64,000 bases of DNA, taken from positions 1-64,000 of the forward strand of contig CAMXIK010000022.1 of the NCBI GenBank assembly GCA_947243855.1, given 5' to 3'. Made by a program: the position numbers and the translations under genes. A model generated the notes under the pieces. That model had not been told where the DNA came from and did no database searches. It saw nothing but the letters and a program-made list of their open reading frames with translations. Below are positions 51,851-59,754 of the stretch, one piece after another. The DNA comes from an uncultured Lachnospiraceae bacterium. Its GTDB lineage: Bacteria > Bacillota > Clostridia > Lachnospirales > Lachnospiraceae. How positions within the stretch are numbered: the stretch's first letter is position 1; each line of letters opens with the position of its first letter.

Positions 51851-53317
51851 ATGGGAGCATTGGACGGATTACAGCCAGAGAGCGTATTTCATTTTTTTGA
51901 GGAGATCAGCCAGATACCGCACGGTTCTGGTAATGTGGGGCAGATCAGCGATTATCTGAAAGACTTTGCCGAAAAAAGGGGGCTTTTTTGCATACAAGAT
52001 TCTGTAGGAAATATTGTGATGGTCAAGGAGCCGGCGGCCGGCTATGAGGATGTGCCGCCCTATATCCTGCAGGCCCACATGGATATGGTGGCGGTGGCGG
52101 CGCCGGAATATCAGATTGATATGAGAAAAGAACCTCTCAGGCTTAAGAGGGAGGACGGGATGATCTATGCCGAGGGGACAAGCCTTGGCGGCGACGACGG
52201 AGTCGGTATGGCGTATTGTCTGGCGCTTCTGGACGCCAAGGATCTTTCCATGCCGCGGCTGGAAGTGATTTTGACCGTGGACGAGGAGACCGGTATGGAG
52301 GGAGCCAAAGCGCTCGATCTTTCCATGCTGCGTGGAAACCGTATGATTAATCTCGATCAGGAGGAAGAAGGCATTTTCATCACAAGCTGCGCCGGCGGCG
52401 CCAGAGTGGAGGTGGAAATTCCCCTGATTGCTGAAAAAGCGGAGCCGGGAATGACGAAGCTTACCCTTAAAGTCTGCGGCCTTCTGGGCGGCCATTCCGG
52501 CATAGAGATTGATAAGGGAAGGGGCAACGCTAACTGGCTTTTGAGTATGTTTCTCGGCGGCCTGTCCTTGCGCTATGACGTCAGACTGCTTCGTATGAAG
52601 GGCGGCCTTGCGGACAATGCGATTCCCAAGGAAGCCGAGGCTGATATTTTGATACGGGAAACGGACAAAGAGGGGGTTATGGCGTATCTGGAAGAGGAAG
52701 AAAAGAAAATGGCGGACTCCTTGAATCTGAAGGAGACTGATCCCGGATTTACGCTGGAAAAACTCTTCCATAATGGTACAGTTTTGGAGAATTGTTATAC
52801 AAGAGAATCCACAGCCAATGCCCTCGCCTGCATTGCCCAGCTTCCGAATGGAGTGATTGATATGAGTAAGGATGTGGAAGGATTAGTGGAGACCTCCCTT
52901 AATCTCGGAGTGCTGTCCTTGCATGACGAAAAGCTGTGCCTGCAATATGCGGTTAGGAGCAGTGTCGATCAGTCAAAGGAAAACCTTTGCAGGCATATGC
53001 AGGAGATCCCTGAGAGAAGGGGGGCTTCGGTGACAGTCAAAAACGCGTACCCCGGCTGGGCTTACCGCAAGGATTCCCCCCTGCGGGAGAAGATGGTGCA
53101 GGTTTTTGAACGGATGTATGGGAAAAAGCCGGTGTTGGAAGCGATTCACGCGGGTCTGGAATGCGGCATTCTGGCTGGAAAGATTGCTGATCTGGACTGT
53201 GTCAGCATCGGCCCTGATCTGGAAAACGTGCATACGGCTCAGGAGCGCATGAGCATTGCGTCTGTGGAACGTGTCTGGGCATTTCTGGTGGAGGTCTTGA
53301 CAATCGGGGATAAATGA
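51851..53317 (+). CDS. pepD: Aminoacyl-histidine dipeptidase (M20 family)
   Basis: 488 aa cytosolic zinc peptidase cleaving Xaa-His and other dipeptides. The M20C metal site is clear: LQAHMDMVAV (about 76, first His and catalytic Asp), GGDDGVGMAYCLALL (about 113), VDEETGMEGA (about 138, general base Glu and ligand Glu) and NLDQEEEG (about 164). A later GGHSGIEIDKGRGNAN marks the dimerisation lid, and the last ligand His is in NVHTAQERM. AGGAGG precedes the ATG. It sits 57 bp after rplT. Confidence 0.95.
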   Translation: MGALDGLQPESVFHFFEEISQIPHGSGNVGQISDYLKDFAEKRGLFCIQDSVGNIVMVKEPAAGYEDVPPYILQAHMDMVAVAAPEYQIDMRKEPLRLKREDGMIYAEGTSLGGDDGVGMAYCLALLDAKDLSMPRLEVILTVDEETGMEGAKALDLSMLRGNRMINLDQEEEGIFITSCAGGARVEVEIPLIAEKAEPGMTKLTLKVCGLLGGHSGIEIDKGRGNANWLLSMFLGGLSLRYDVRLLRMKGGLADNAIPKEAEADILIRETDKEGVMAYLEEEEKKMADSLNLKETDPGFTLEKLFHNGTVLENCYTRESTANALACIAQLPNGVIDMSKDVEGLVETSLNLGVLSLHDEKLCLQYAVRSSVDQSKENLCRHMQEIPERRGASVTVKNAYPGWAYRKDSPLREKMVQVFERMYGKKPVLEAIHAGLECGILAGKIADLDCVSIGPDLENVHTAQERMSIASVERVWAFLVEVLTIGDK

Positions 53318-53341
53318 CATAGATATATTTTCCAACAGATG

Positions 53342-53371
53342 TTGACAGACATCGGGAAAATATCGTAGAGT
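53342..53371 (+). promoter_or_regulatory. Promoter of the EAL gene
   Basis: TTGACA, 18 bp, TAGAGT, 39 bp before the start codon. Confidence 0.6.
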
Positions 53372-53410
53372 ATAGTTAAGTGGTAAGTAGAGGCCGCTCC
53401 GGGGAGAAGT

Positions 53411-54727
53411 ATGGTTATGATAAAAACGGATATGAAAGATATACTGACGGGATTGGATCGATATGAAGTTTTTCTGGAAAAGCTGGAAAAAGAGATTGAA
53501 AATGTCGGCGACGACCGCATTGTGATTATCTATACGGATATTAAGCATTTTAAATATATCAATGACACCTATGGTTATAAGGTGGGAGATTCTCTTCTGA
53601 GAGACTTTGTCAATGAATTTATGAAGCAGGAAGCGGTTATTCTCTGCGCCGCAAGGGTGTATTCCGATAATTTTGTCACAGCCGGCAGACTTCCGGGGAA
53701 TGGCCTGAGCAATGAAGAGTTTCGTGATCTCATTTACCAGTTGAATCTGGAGCGTGAGATGAAGTTTCGGGAGAAATATTTAAACAGCAGGCTGCAGTTT
53801 TGTACCGGAATCAGCGTGATTGATAAGAACAGCAGAAGTCTTGATGCGGAGACAGCGGTTTCAAACGCGAATCTGGCAAGGAAAGTGGCCAAGGAGATGG
53901 AAGAAGACTGCTGCGTCCTGTTTGACCAGAGTATGATGGAGGGAATCAGGCGGGAGGTTGAAATCACGTCCAGTATTCCCAAGGCGCTTTCCCAGAGGGA
54001 GTTTCAGGTTTATTTCCAGCCGAAGATCGACACCGATACGCTTGCGTTGATCGGTGCGGAGGCTTTGGTTCGCTGGCAGAAAACTGACGGCACTTTTGTA
54101 TATCCAGACGAGTTTATTCCCTTGATCGAGCGCAGCGGACAGATTGTGGAGGTAGACTACTATGTGTACCGGGAAGTGTTCCGTTTCTTGGCGGAGCGTT
54201 TGAGAGAGGGCAAACGGGTGGTGCCCGTTTCCGTAAACGTGTCCCGGGTGCATTTAAACAGAATGCACATTTTAGAGTACGTGAAAGGATTAATGGAAGA
54301 GTTTCAGGTGCCCTGTTCCCTTGTGGAATTTGAGCTGACGGAAAGCATTTATCTGGAAAATACGGAACGCGCGTTGGAATTGATAAAAGGTTTACATAAA
54401 ATGGGATTTAAGATTTCGATGGACGATTTTGGTTCCGGTTATTCTTCCCTGAATTTGCTCAGTAAGCTGCCCATTGATATCATTAAGCTGGACAGGGTTT
54501 TTTTGAAAGAGGGAGAGATGCAGGAGAATGACAGAATTATTATTTCCTGTGTCGTGGATATGGCGAAGAGATTGAAAATTACTTCTCTGTGCGAGGGTGT
54601 GGAAACGCTGGAACAGTGTAATTACCTGAAAGAAGTGGGCTGCCAGATGCAGCAGGGTTTTTATTTTTCAAGGCCCATTCCGCAGGAGGTTTTTGAAAAA
54701 CTTCTGGAGGAAGACGCGGAAGGATAA
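53411..54727 (+). CDS. Cyclic di-GMP phosphodiesterase (degenerate GGDEF plus EAL)
   Basis: 438 aa, no membrane segment. The first domain (about 10-165) is a GGDEF fold in which the catalytic GG(D/E)EF is replaced by VYSDNF, so it cannot make c-di-GMP but may bind GTP. The EAL domain (about 185-435) looks active: GAEALVRW (about 215), the metal-ligand Asn in SVNVSRVHL, Glu in FELTESI, the Asp pair in MDDFGSGYSSL, Lys in IDIIKLDRVFL and Glu in CEGVETLEQ. It hydrolyses c-di-GMP made by enzymes such as the 33.3-kb GGDEF protein. GGGGAG precedes the ATG. Confidence 0.93.
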   Translation: MVMIKTDMKDILTGLDRYEVFLEKLEKEIENVGDDRIVIIYTDIKHFKYINDTYGYKVGDSLLRDFVNEFMKQEAVILCAARVYSDNFVTAGRLPGNGLSNEEFRDLIYQLNLEREMKFREKYLNSRLQFCTGISVIDKNSRSLDAETAVSNANLARKVAKEMEEDCCVLFDQSMMEGIRREVEITSSIPKALSQREFQVYFQPKIDTDTLALIGAEALVRWQKTDGTFVYPDEFIPLIERSGQIVEVDYYVYREVFRFLAERLREGKRVVPVSVNVSRVHLNRMHILEYVKGLMEEFQVPCSLVEFELTESIYLENTERALELIKGLHKMGFKISMDDFGSGYSSLNLLSKLPIDIIKLDRVFLKEGEMQENDRIIISCVVDMAKRLKITSLCEGVETLEQCNYLKEVGCQMQQGFYFSRPIPQEVFEKLLEEDAEG

Positions 54728-54765
54728 ATCACATTGAAATGACCGAAAAAGTTTTGAGATAAGGC

Positions 54766-54794
54766 TTGCATTTCCCGAGTGAATTCGTTATAAT
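54766..54794 (+). promoter_or_regulatory. Promoter of tRNA-Pro
   Basis: TTGCAT, 17 bp, TATAAT, 13 bp before the tRNA. Confidence 0.8.
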
Positions 54795-54807
54795 AGTATT
54801 TGTTTTT

Positions 54808-54880
54808 CGGGGTGTGGCTCAGGTGGTAGAGCGCTACTTTAGGGAAGTAGAGGCCGCAAGTTCAAGTCTTGTCACTCCGA
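54808..54880 (+). tRNA. tRNA-Pro(AGG)
   Basis: A full cloverleaf: acceptor CGGGGTG/CACTCCG (one G-T pair), D arm GCTC/GAGC, anticodon stem CTACT/AGTAG with loop TTAGGGA, and T arm GCAAG/CTTGT with TTCAAGT. The anticodon at 54841-54843 is AGG, reading CCU. C1-G72 and A73 are the bacterial proline identity bases. The CCA end is not encoded (TCG follows). A34 is unusual for a bacterial tRNA-Pro, where GGG, TGG and CGG are normal. The 3' end is duplicated downstream. Confidence 0.9.
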
Positions 54881-54882
54881 TC
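54869..54882 (+). repeat. Attachment-like repeat in the tRNA 3' end (copy 1)
   Basis: TTGTCACTCCGATC, covering part of the T arm and the whole 3' acceptor strand. Exact copy at 55648-55661. Confidence 0.75.
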
Positions 54883-54891
54883 GGGAAAATA

Positions 54892-54931
54892 CCTGATAAT
54901 CGCAGAGTTTTGTGGTTATCAGGGTTTTTTT
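54892..54931 (+). terminator. Terminator after tRNA-Pro
   Basis: CCTGATAA and TTATCAGG form an 8-bp stem, followed by seven T's. Confidence 0.8.
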
Positions 54932-54994
54932 AGATATACTATAAATAATATGGGTAAAAATTTTTGTATAACATAAAACCATAAGGAGGTCTAA

Positions 54995-55216
54995 ATGTTA
55001 GCGACAGTAAAAGGCTATTATAATGGAAATCATATTGTAATCAGTGAAAATGTGAATTTGAATATTGGGCAGGAAGTGATGATAACAATACTTGATACGG
55101 AAAGTGTTCCTAAAAAGAAAATTGATTTGAAGAAATACATGGGCAAAGGTGAGAAAATGTTTCAGACTGACGCACAGGATTATATTAAGGAGATGAGAAG
55201 CGATGAGCGGATATAA
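54995..55216 (+). CDS. Putative antitoxin of the second PIN pair
   Basis: 73 aa. The start MLATVKGYYNGNHIVISENV followed by GQEVMITILD is the short beta-barrel-like head seen in antitoxins paired with PIN proteins. The C-terminal half (KKKIDLKKYMGKGEKMF) would wrap the toxin. AAGGAGG precedes the ATG; it overlaps the toxin by 14 bp. It lies between the two copies of the tRNA end. Confidence 0.75.
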   Translation: MLATVKGYYNGNHIVISENVNLNIGQEVMITILDTESVPKKKIDLKKYMGKGEKMFQTDAQDYIKEMRSDERI

Positions 55217-55640
55217 ACGGATTTTTTTAGATACTGCACCGCTGATTTATTTCCTTGATGAAGATATAAACTATGCGGAAAGAATGGAACAGATTTTTCA
55301 AAAAATCCTTGAAAAAAAGAGATTGTTATTGACATCAGCGATTACTTGTACAGAATATCTCACGGTTCCATACAGAACCCAAAATACAGAAAAGGCTGAT
55401 ATATTTTTTGAGTTTTTGTCAGATTGCAATGTGCAAATTCATGCAATTGATGTGAATATAGCTAAAAAGGCGGCTAAAATTCGAGCCAGATATAAAGACT
55501 TTAAGACAATGGATTGTTTACAGTTGGCAACCGCCTGTTTCGCGGAATGCGATTTGTTCCTTACCAATGACAGACAGTTGCGTCAGTTTGATGAAATGAA
55601 ATGTTCTACGGTTGAAGAAATAGTGATAGAAGATATTTAG
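55203..55640 (+). CDS. PIN-domain toxin (putative RNase)
   Basis: 145 aa. The four acidic positions are present: IFLDTAPLIYFLD (first Asp about 9), Glu in TCTEYLTVPY, Asp in FKTMDCLQLATA and Asp in FLTNDRQLRQF. It is translationally coupled to the antitoxin just upstream. The stop is 8 bp before the duplicated tRNA end. VapC-like toxins of this group often cut tRNA or rRNA; the target here is unknown. Confidence 0.9.
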   Translation: MSGYKRIFLDTAPLIYFLDEDINYAERMEQIFQKILEKKRLLLTSAITCTEYLTVPYRTQNTEKADIFFEFLSDCNVQIHAIDVNIAKKAAKIRARYKDFKTMDCLQLATACFAECDLFLTNDRQLRQFDEMKCSTVEEIVIEDI

Positions 55641-55647
55641 AGAAACG

Positions 55648-55661
55648 TTGTCACTCCGATC
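55648..55661 (+). repeat. Attachment-like repeat (copy 2)
   Basis: TTGTCACTCCGATC, identical to the tRNA-Pro 3' end 779 bp upstream; 35 bp before the 3' end of the integrase gene. Confidence 0.75.
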
Positions 55662-55667
55662 AGAAAC

Positions 55668-55690
55668 TGGGCAGTCCATTGGACTGCCCA
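55668..55690 (+). terminator. Terminator between the PIN toxin and the integrase
   Basis: TGGGCAGTCC-att-GGACTGCCCA, a perfect 10-bp stem followed by TTCGTTTTA. It separates the two convergent genes. Confidence 0.75.
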
Positions 55691-55696
55691 TTCGTT

Positions 55697-56617
55697 TTAT
55701 ATCAGAAAATCTTTTCGGGGATGCTTCGTGGCAAGGATGTTTCGCTGCTTCGCCACAGTGACATGGGTATAGATTTCCGTAATGTTGATAGAACTGTGTC
55801 CCAACATTTCCTGAATATAGCGGATATCCACATCCGCCTCCAAAAGACTTGTCGCAAAGGTATGGCGGAACATATGCGGCGTTATGTGCTGGTCTATGGA
55901 GGCAAGCGCGGTATATTTGTTGATCATCCTGCGCACCGATTGGTCAGACAGCGCTTTTCCCGATTGGTTCACGAAAAAATGATTGCTGGATCGTATTTCC
56001 GCATGAAAGGCGGATTTGTATTTGGCAAGAATCTGGAGCACGGATTCGGTGCCGATTTGAATGCGGCGTTCCTTGCTGCCTTTTCCATAGATAAGGATTG
56101 TGCCGTCGTATAAATTCACGTCGCCAATTTTCAGAGAGCAGAGTTCCGATATTCTCATGCCAGTGGCAAATAATAATTCGGATACGGCGGCGTCTCTCAA
56201 GGCGTTTCGTTTTTGATAAGCGGTTCCGGCGCTTTTTTCTTGATCGTATATGGTAGACAAAAATAATTCGATCGTAGGAAGAGGGATGGTTTTGGGTAGG
56301 ATAACAGGTTCACGGAAGCGAATCAGAATTTTGTTAAAGGGATTCTGTTCAATGATTTCCCTGTATTCGAGATAATGGAAGAAGGCTTTGACAGAGGCTA
56401 TTTTGCGCTTCACGGTTTTAGGCTTATACTGCTCATGCAGCCGAACGATATACTGTTCCAATGAGGCGGAGGTTACGGCAGCGATATCGATATCCGGATT
56501 CTGCCCGGCAAACTGCCGTAGGTCGATCCGGTATGCCTTGAGCGTTTTTTCGTCGAGGCATTTTTGAAAGCGGCAGTATTCTAGATAGTTTTTGGTGCAT
56601 TCGTTTACTGTGTCCAT
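55697..56617 (-). CDS. Tyrosine recombinase/integrase
   Basis: 306 aa XerC/D-like site-specific recombinase. A SAM-like core-binding domain (about 1-95) is followed by the catalytic domain. Catalytic residues are all visible: Arg in ATGMRISELCSL (about 154), Lys in YGKGSKERRI, His-x-x-Arg in HMFRHTFATS (about 249), His in LGHSSINIT and the nucleophile Tyr in EIYTHV (about 289). AAAGGAGA precedes the ATG. Its 3' end faces the duplicated tRNA-Pro end, the classic integrase-beside-att layout. It could equally be a housekeeping Xer-type protein, but the tRNA repeat favours an island integrase. Confidence 0.9.
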   Translation of the reverse strand: MDTVNECTKNYLEYCRFQKCLDEKTLKAYRIDLRQFAGQNPDIDIAAVTSASLEQYIVRLHEQYKPKTVKRKIASVKAFFHYLEYREIIEQNPFNKILIRFREPVILPKTIPLPTIELFLSTIYDQEKSAGTAYQKRNALRDAAVSELLFATGMRISELCSLKIGDVNLYDGTILIYGKGSKERRIQIGTESVLQILAKYKSAFHAEIRSSNHFFVNQSGKALSDQSVRRMINKYTALASIDQHITPHMFRHTFATSLLEADVDIRYIQEMLGHSSINITEIYTHVTVAKQRNILATKHPRKDFLI

Positions 56618-56738
56618 GGTCTGAATCTCCTTTGTGTTTTTACATATCGTATCTCAATTTTGCAAAAAAGGGAAAAGTATATTTTTTAGGGATAAGCTTT
56701 GTTTTGGTAAATTCATCAGCAGATACTGAATATTTTCA

Positions 56739-56767
56739 TTGACACTGGGGTATCCTTTGAATATAAT
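56739..56767 (+). promoter_or_regulatory. Perfect consensus promoter of the YefM-YoeB pair
   Basis: TTGACA, 17 bp, TATAAT. An imperfect palindrome beginning GTACAGAAATA and ending AATATGTAC (about 56772-56799) right after it is a plausible antitoxin operator. Confidence 0.8.
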
Positions 56768-56828
56768 ACAAGTACAGAAATAAATACACAAATATGTACG
56801 TTTTTAGAAAAAGGGAGGGACATAAGCC

Positions 56829-57086
56829 ATGTTAGCGGTAAAATCTGTAAATGTTCGGGATAATTTCAAAGAATGGTGTGATAAAATCAGCATGGGCGAA
56901 ACCGTTGTTATTTCAAGACCAAGAAATGAAAATATCTACATGATAAATGAAGCCGAATATAACGCCTTGCAGAAAGCAAAGCGAAACGCTGAATATCGTG
57001 CTATGCTGGATAAATCGGATGAAGAATTGAAAGCCGGAAAAGTAGTAATTAAGACTATGGAAGAATTGGAAGCTATGGAGAATTGA
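56829..57086 (+). CDS. yefM: YefM/Phd-family antitoxin
   Basis: 85 aa. MLAVKSVNVRDNFKEWCDKI and the following GETVVISRPRNENIYMINEA are the standard Phd/YefM N-terminal DNA-binding fold; the helical tail (about 55-85) wraps the toxin. AGGGAGG precedes the ATG. It lies 4 bp before the YoeB-like toxin and would repress the shared promoter. Confidence 0.92.
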   Translation: MLAVKSVNVRDNFKEWCDKISMGETVVISRPRNENIYMINEAEYNALQKAKRNAEYRAMLDKSDEELKAGKVVIKTMEELEAMEN

Positions 57087-57090
57087 AATT

Positions 57091-57354
57091 ATGAATGTCT
57101 TATTTACTGATACCGGTTGGAATCAATACACAGAATGGCAGGGGCAAGATAAAAAGATTGTAAAACGAATAAATCAGCTGCTAAAGAGCATAGACCGAGA
57201 CGGAGCAATGGAGGGTATAGGAAAGCCGGAACGATTAAAGTATGATAAATTAGGGCTATATAGCAGACGGATAGACGAAGCAAACCGCCTTGTATATGAA
57301 ATGTCCGATAATCAAATAATTGTGAAATCCTGCAAAGGGCATTATGAAGATTAA
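57091..57354 (+). CDS. yoeB: YoeB-like ribosome-dependent mRNA endonuclease toxin
   Basis: 87 aa of the RelE/YoeB fold. GIGKPERLKY (about 46-55) holds the family Glu, YSRRIDEANRLVYEM the active Arg, and CKGHYED the C-terminal His and Tyr. The usual HRLVY is NRLVY here, a change next to the active site. It is coupled to the antitoxin. It cuts mRNA at the ribosomal A site during translation when freed. Confidence 0.92.
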   Translation: MNVLFTDTGWNQYTEWQGQDKKIVKRINQLLKSIDRDGAMEGIGKPERLKYDKLGLYSRRIDEANRLVYEMSDNQIIVKSCKGHYED

Positions 57355-57381
57355 AGAATGGGAAGTTGACAAAGGGTACTT

Positions 57382-57415
57382 GACTGAAGGCTAGTGAAAG
57401 CTTTCAGTCTTTTGT
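57382..57415 (+). terminator. Terminator after yoeB
   Basis: GACTGAAGGCT and AGCTTTCAGTC form an 11-bp stem with one G-T pair; TTTTG follows. Confidence 0.75.
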
Positions 57416-57473
57416 TTGTGGGATAACAAGAATAGATTTTATTCCTATTGATAAAGGAGATTTCGTTGGAGGA

Positions 57474-57707
57474 ATGCCCGATGATGAAACGAAAGAACTT
57501 TACGATTTCAGGATAAGGCTTTTAGATGAGCATGTGATTGTGATAAGTCATGGTGCTTTTATGCAGTTGATGAAAAATATTAAGACAATTTATGAAGGGA
57601 AGTTTGAGACATTGATCATAGATAAACAGTTAGTAATTAAAGTTTTTGACGGTGATATTATAGAAATTGATGGAGAGGTTGATGGGGTAGATATTTATGG
57701 AAAATAG
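57474..57707 (+). CDS. Small protein of unknown function, possibly 5'-truncated
   Basis: 77 aa with a hydrophobic beta pattern (HVIVISHGAFMQLM, TLIIDKQLVIKVFDGDIIEI), faintly like the YabP/YqfC fold. GGAGGA abuts the ATG with no spacing, while the frame stays open upstream and reads like protein (FIPIDKGDFVGG) until a stop near 57380. Either translation starts at an unusual codon or the gene has lost its start. Confidence 0.4.
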   Translation: MPDDETKELYDFRIRLLDEHVIVISHGAFMQLMKNIKTIYEGKFETLIIDKQLVIKVFDGDIIEIDGEVDGVDIYGK

Positions 57708-57712
57708 CAGGG

Positions 57713-57862
57713 CTTTTGTACAACAAAGGGATCATCAAGGACAGATCAAGCATTGAAGAATCAAACAACACGATGGCGCTGCATAAGAAATTTGACTCCG
57801 AGGATAGGGAAGAACGAAAAAAGATTCTGAGAAGATTTGAAAGAGGAGAATTGACGGAGTAG
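57713..57862 (+). pseudogene. C-terminal gene fragment
   Basis: A frame with no plausible start reads LLYNKGIIKDRSSIEESNN, then FDSEDREERKKILRRFERG and a stop at 57860-57862. It has protein-like composition and ends just before a terminator, so it is probably the tail of a lost gene. No family recognised. The remaining 57910-58076 stretch holds no gene; a TATGAT box near 57981 may be the operon's -10. Confidence 0.35.
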
Positions 57863-57874
57863 AATCATGACAGG

Positions 57875-57909
57875 GCGGAAAGCGAATGAAAGCTTTCCGT
57901 TCTTTTTTT
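57875..57909 (+). terminator. Intrinsic terminator
   Basis: GCGGAAAGC and GCTTTCCGT pair over 9 bp (one G-T) and are followed by seven T's. Confidence 0.85.
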
Positions 57910-58076
57910 ACGCCGGAAAGGAAATTTTTACATTGAATTTAGGAAAAATTACAAGTTGCGTATAGGGAGCCTTTTTTGTTGTATGATGTCATAAAAGGTC
58001 AAATAGGAAATAGAAATGAGCAGGATGCGGGATAGATAATTTTGCTGTAATTGTTTATAGGGGAAGGAAAAGAAAT

Positions 58077-59753
58077 ATGGATGAGCGTATAGGTGATTTT
58101 ATCAAAGTCGGAGAGATACAAGTATCCTGTAATGTTCCGCTTGGAGAACTGAAAGAACTTTCTATCAGGGAGCGGATCGGCGCGCACACGGCTGTGGAAG
58201 TTGTGGCCGGTATTGAGCCCGGAAGCGTTAATGTTGCAAGCCTGCAGGCGGCCGGACAACCGTTAAAAATTACGGCGTATCAGACAGATCGGAAAATACT
58301 GCTTTTTTATGGAGTGATAGGACAGCTTTTTATAGAACAAGAAGCGGCCTATGAAAAGATACGGATCAAGGCGTATTCCCTGTCATGGCTTTTGGATCTT
58401 GAAAAGAAGAGCCGGTCATTTCAGGGACAAACGTCTATTGCAGGGCTTATCCGTAAAATCAGCAAGGAACAGTCGTTTTCTCTTTTAGATGCGGCGCAGG
58501 ACAAAGCGACGGAAGCCCCCTTTATTCAGTACAAAGAAACAGATTGGGAATTTATGAAAAGACTTTCCACGCATCTGGGGGTTATGCTTTATGCGGCAAA
58601 TGACTACGAGGGACAAGGACTGTATGTGGGACTTCAGGAGCAGGAGACGCATTTAAAGGCGGAACCGTTATACGAAAAATGGTGTATGAATGAAGAGCGC
58701 CTTAAGCTGGTAAATTTTGATATAAAAAAAGCGGCTTATTATGAAATTTTGACAGGGCAGGTTTTCCATATCGGACAGGGTATTGGGTATAGAAACGGAA
58801 TCGCATGGCCTTTTTCAGTAGATATTGTCTTACGGGAAGGTGTGTTACACTGTGTCTCAAAATTGGCGGGGAAGGAGTATCATATACCGGACATAGCGTA
58901 CAATCCGCATGTGAAGGGCGTATCTTTGACAGGCAGGGTACTTAAACGGGAAGCGGAATTGATCAAGGTTCATCTGGATATCGATGAAGAACAGGAAATC
59001 GGGAGCGCGTATTACTATCCATGGATGCCGGAACATGGAAACATGGTTTATTGTATGCCAGAAGAAGGAAACGTAATAAGACTGGCCATATCAGGAATCG
59101 ACGAGAGAGGGGCTATCGGCGTTGATTGTATCAGGACAAACGGCAGCTCTTGCGGGGAGACGCAGACACCTCAAAACCGTTGGTTTTCCACGGCACATGA
59201 TAAAAAAATGACACTACAGCCGTCTATGATGGAATTAACCGGTAAGGAGGCTGGCTCCAAGATTTCGTTGATGGACAGTACAGGAGAAAGCATGATAAGC
59301 GATGGGAATATTGTGATTCAAGCCGGAGGAACGGTTGTTATTCAGGCGGCAAAAATGAATCTGAGTGCACCCGGAGAGATTACGGCAATCAAAAGAGAAT
59401 TGGGAGAACCAGCGGTAATCAATCTCTGCTATAATCTGGACGCCATGGGAAAACAGACCGTATTTCATAATTTGGAAAAATTATCATTAAAGAGCGTTCC
59501 CAAAGGCGGGAGCACAGGAGAAAATGGTTCGGGCTCCTCCGTTGAGGAGACAGAGGGACAAAAGGAGAAAAGAGAGAAACTGCTCTTTAAAATGCAGGAG
59601 CTTTTGGAGCAGGAGAAGGAGAAAAACAGCTATCAGTTGGGAAGACATATTGTAAATGTGATTTCTTCTATCCCGCAATGTGCAGAACAGGAAGAACTGG
59701 CCCGTGCTGTTATGGGGATGCGGCCGATTTTTGGAAGAATGAAGGGAGAATGA
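58077..59753 (+). CDS. VgrG-like spike protein 1 (phage gpD / gp27-gp5 type)
   Basis: 558 aa. Residues about 20-330 resemble the gp27-like ring of phage late-control D and VgrG proteins; YKETDWEFMKRLSTHLGVML (about 152-171) is the hallmark block. A gp5-type OB fold follows (about 300-370, HGNMVYCMPEEGNVIRLAIS), then a beta-helical needle (about 385-445, DGNIVIQAGGTVVIQAAKMN). A helical extension (about 475-558) with a long coiled coil is absent from the second copy and could recruit cargo. GGAAGG precedes the ATG. It opens a tight eight-gene operon. In Gram-negative bacteria such trimers tip secretion and phage needles. Confidence 0.85.
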   Translation: MDERIGDFIKVGEIQVSCNVPLGELKELSIRERIGAHTAVEVVAGIEPGSVNVASLQAAGQPLKITAYQTDRKILLFYGVIGQLFIEQEAAYEKIRIKAYSLSWLLDLEKKSRSFQGQTSIAGLIRKISKEQSFSLLDAAQDKATEAPFIQYKETDWEFMKRLSTHLGVMLYAANDYEGQGLYVGLQEQETHLKAEPLYEKWCMNEERLKLVNFDIKKAAYYEILTGQVFHIGQGIGYRNGIAWPFSVDIVLREGVLHCVSKLAGKEYHIPDIAYNPHVKGVSLTGRVLKREAELIKVHLDIDEEQEIGSAYYYPWMPEHGNMVYCMPEEGNVIRLAISGIDERGAIGVDCIRTNGSSCGETQTPQNRWFSTAHDKKMTLQPSMMELTGKEAGSKISLMDSTGESMISDGNIVIQAGGTVVIQAAKMNLSAPGEITAIKRELGEPAVINLCYNLDAMGKQTVFHNLEKLSLKSVPKGGSTGENGSGSSVEETEGQKEKREKLLFKMQELLEQEKEKNSYQLGRHIVNVISSIPQCAEQEELARAVMGMRPIFGRMKGE

Positions 59754-59754
59754 A

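Larger units (their letters stand above)
6854..54399. repeat. Interspersed 10-mer TTATGTAAAC (12 copies)
   Basis: Exact copies start at 6854, 8734, 9965, 25603, 25657, 44428, 47465 and 48389 (plus) and at 27637, 35726, 37310 and 54390 (inverted). Seven of twelve continue with C. Close variants TTATGTCAACC (46437 plus, about 35755 inverted) and TTATGTTAACC (20163 plus) also occur. Copies lie in genes in several reading frames (YVN, LCK, VYI, LHK) and in intergenic DNA (25.6 kb pair, 44.4 kb). Confidence 0.8.

Noticed and set aside
55679-56113. 144-codon plus-strand frame opposite the integrase
   Set aside because: Antisense shadow of the catalytic domain.
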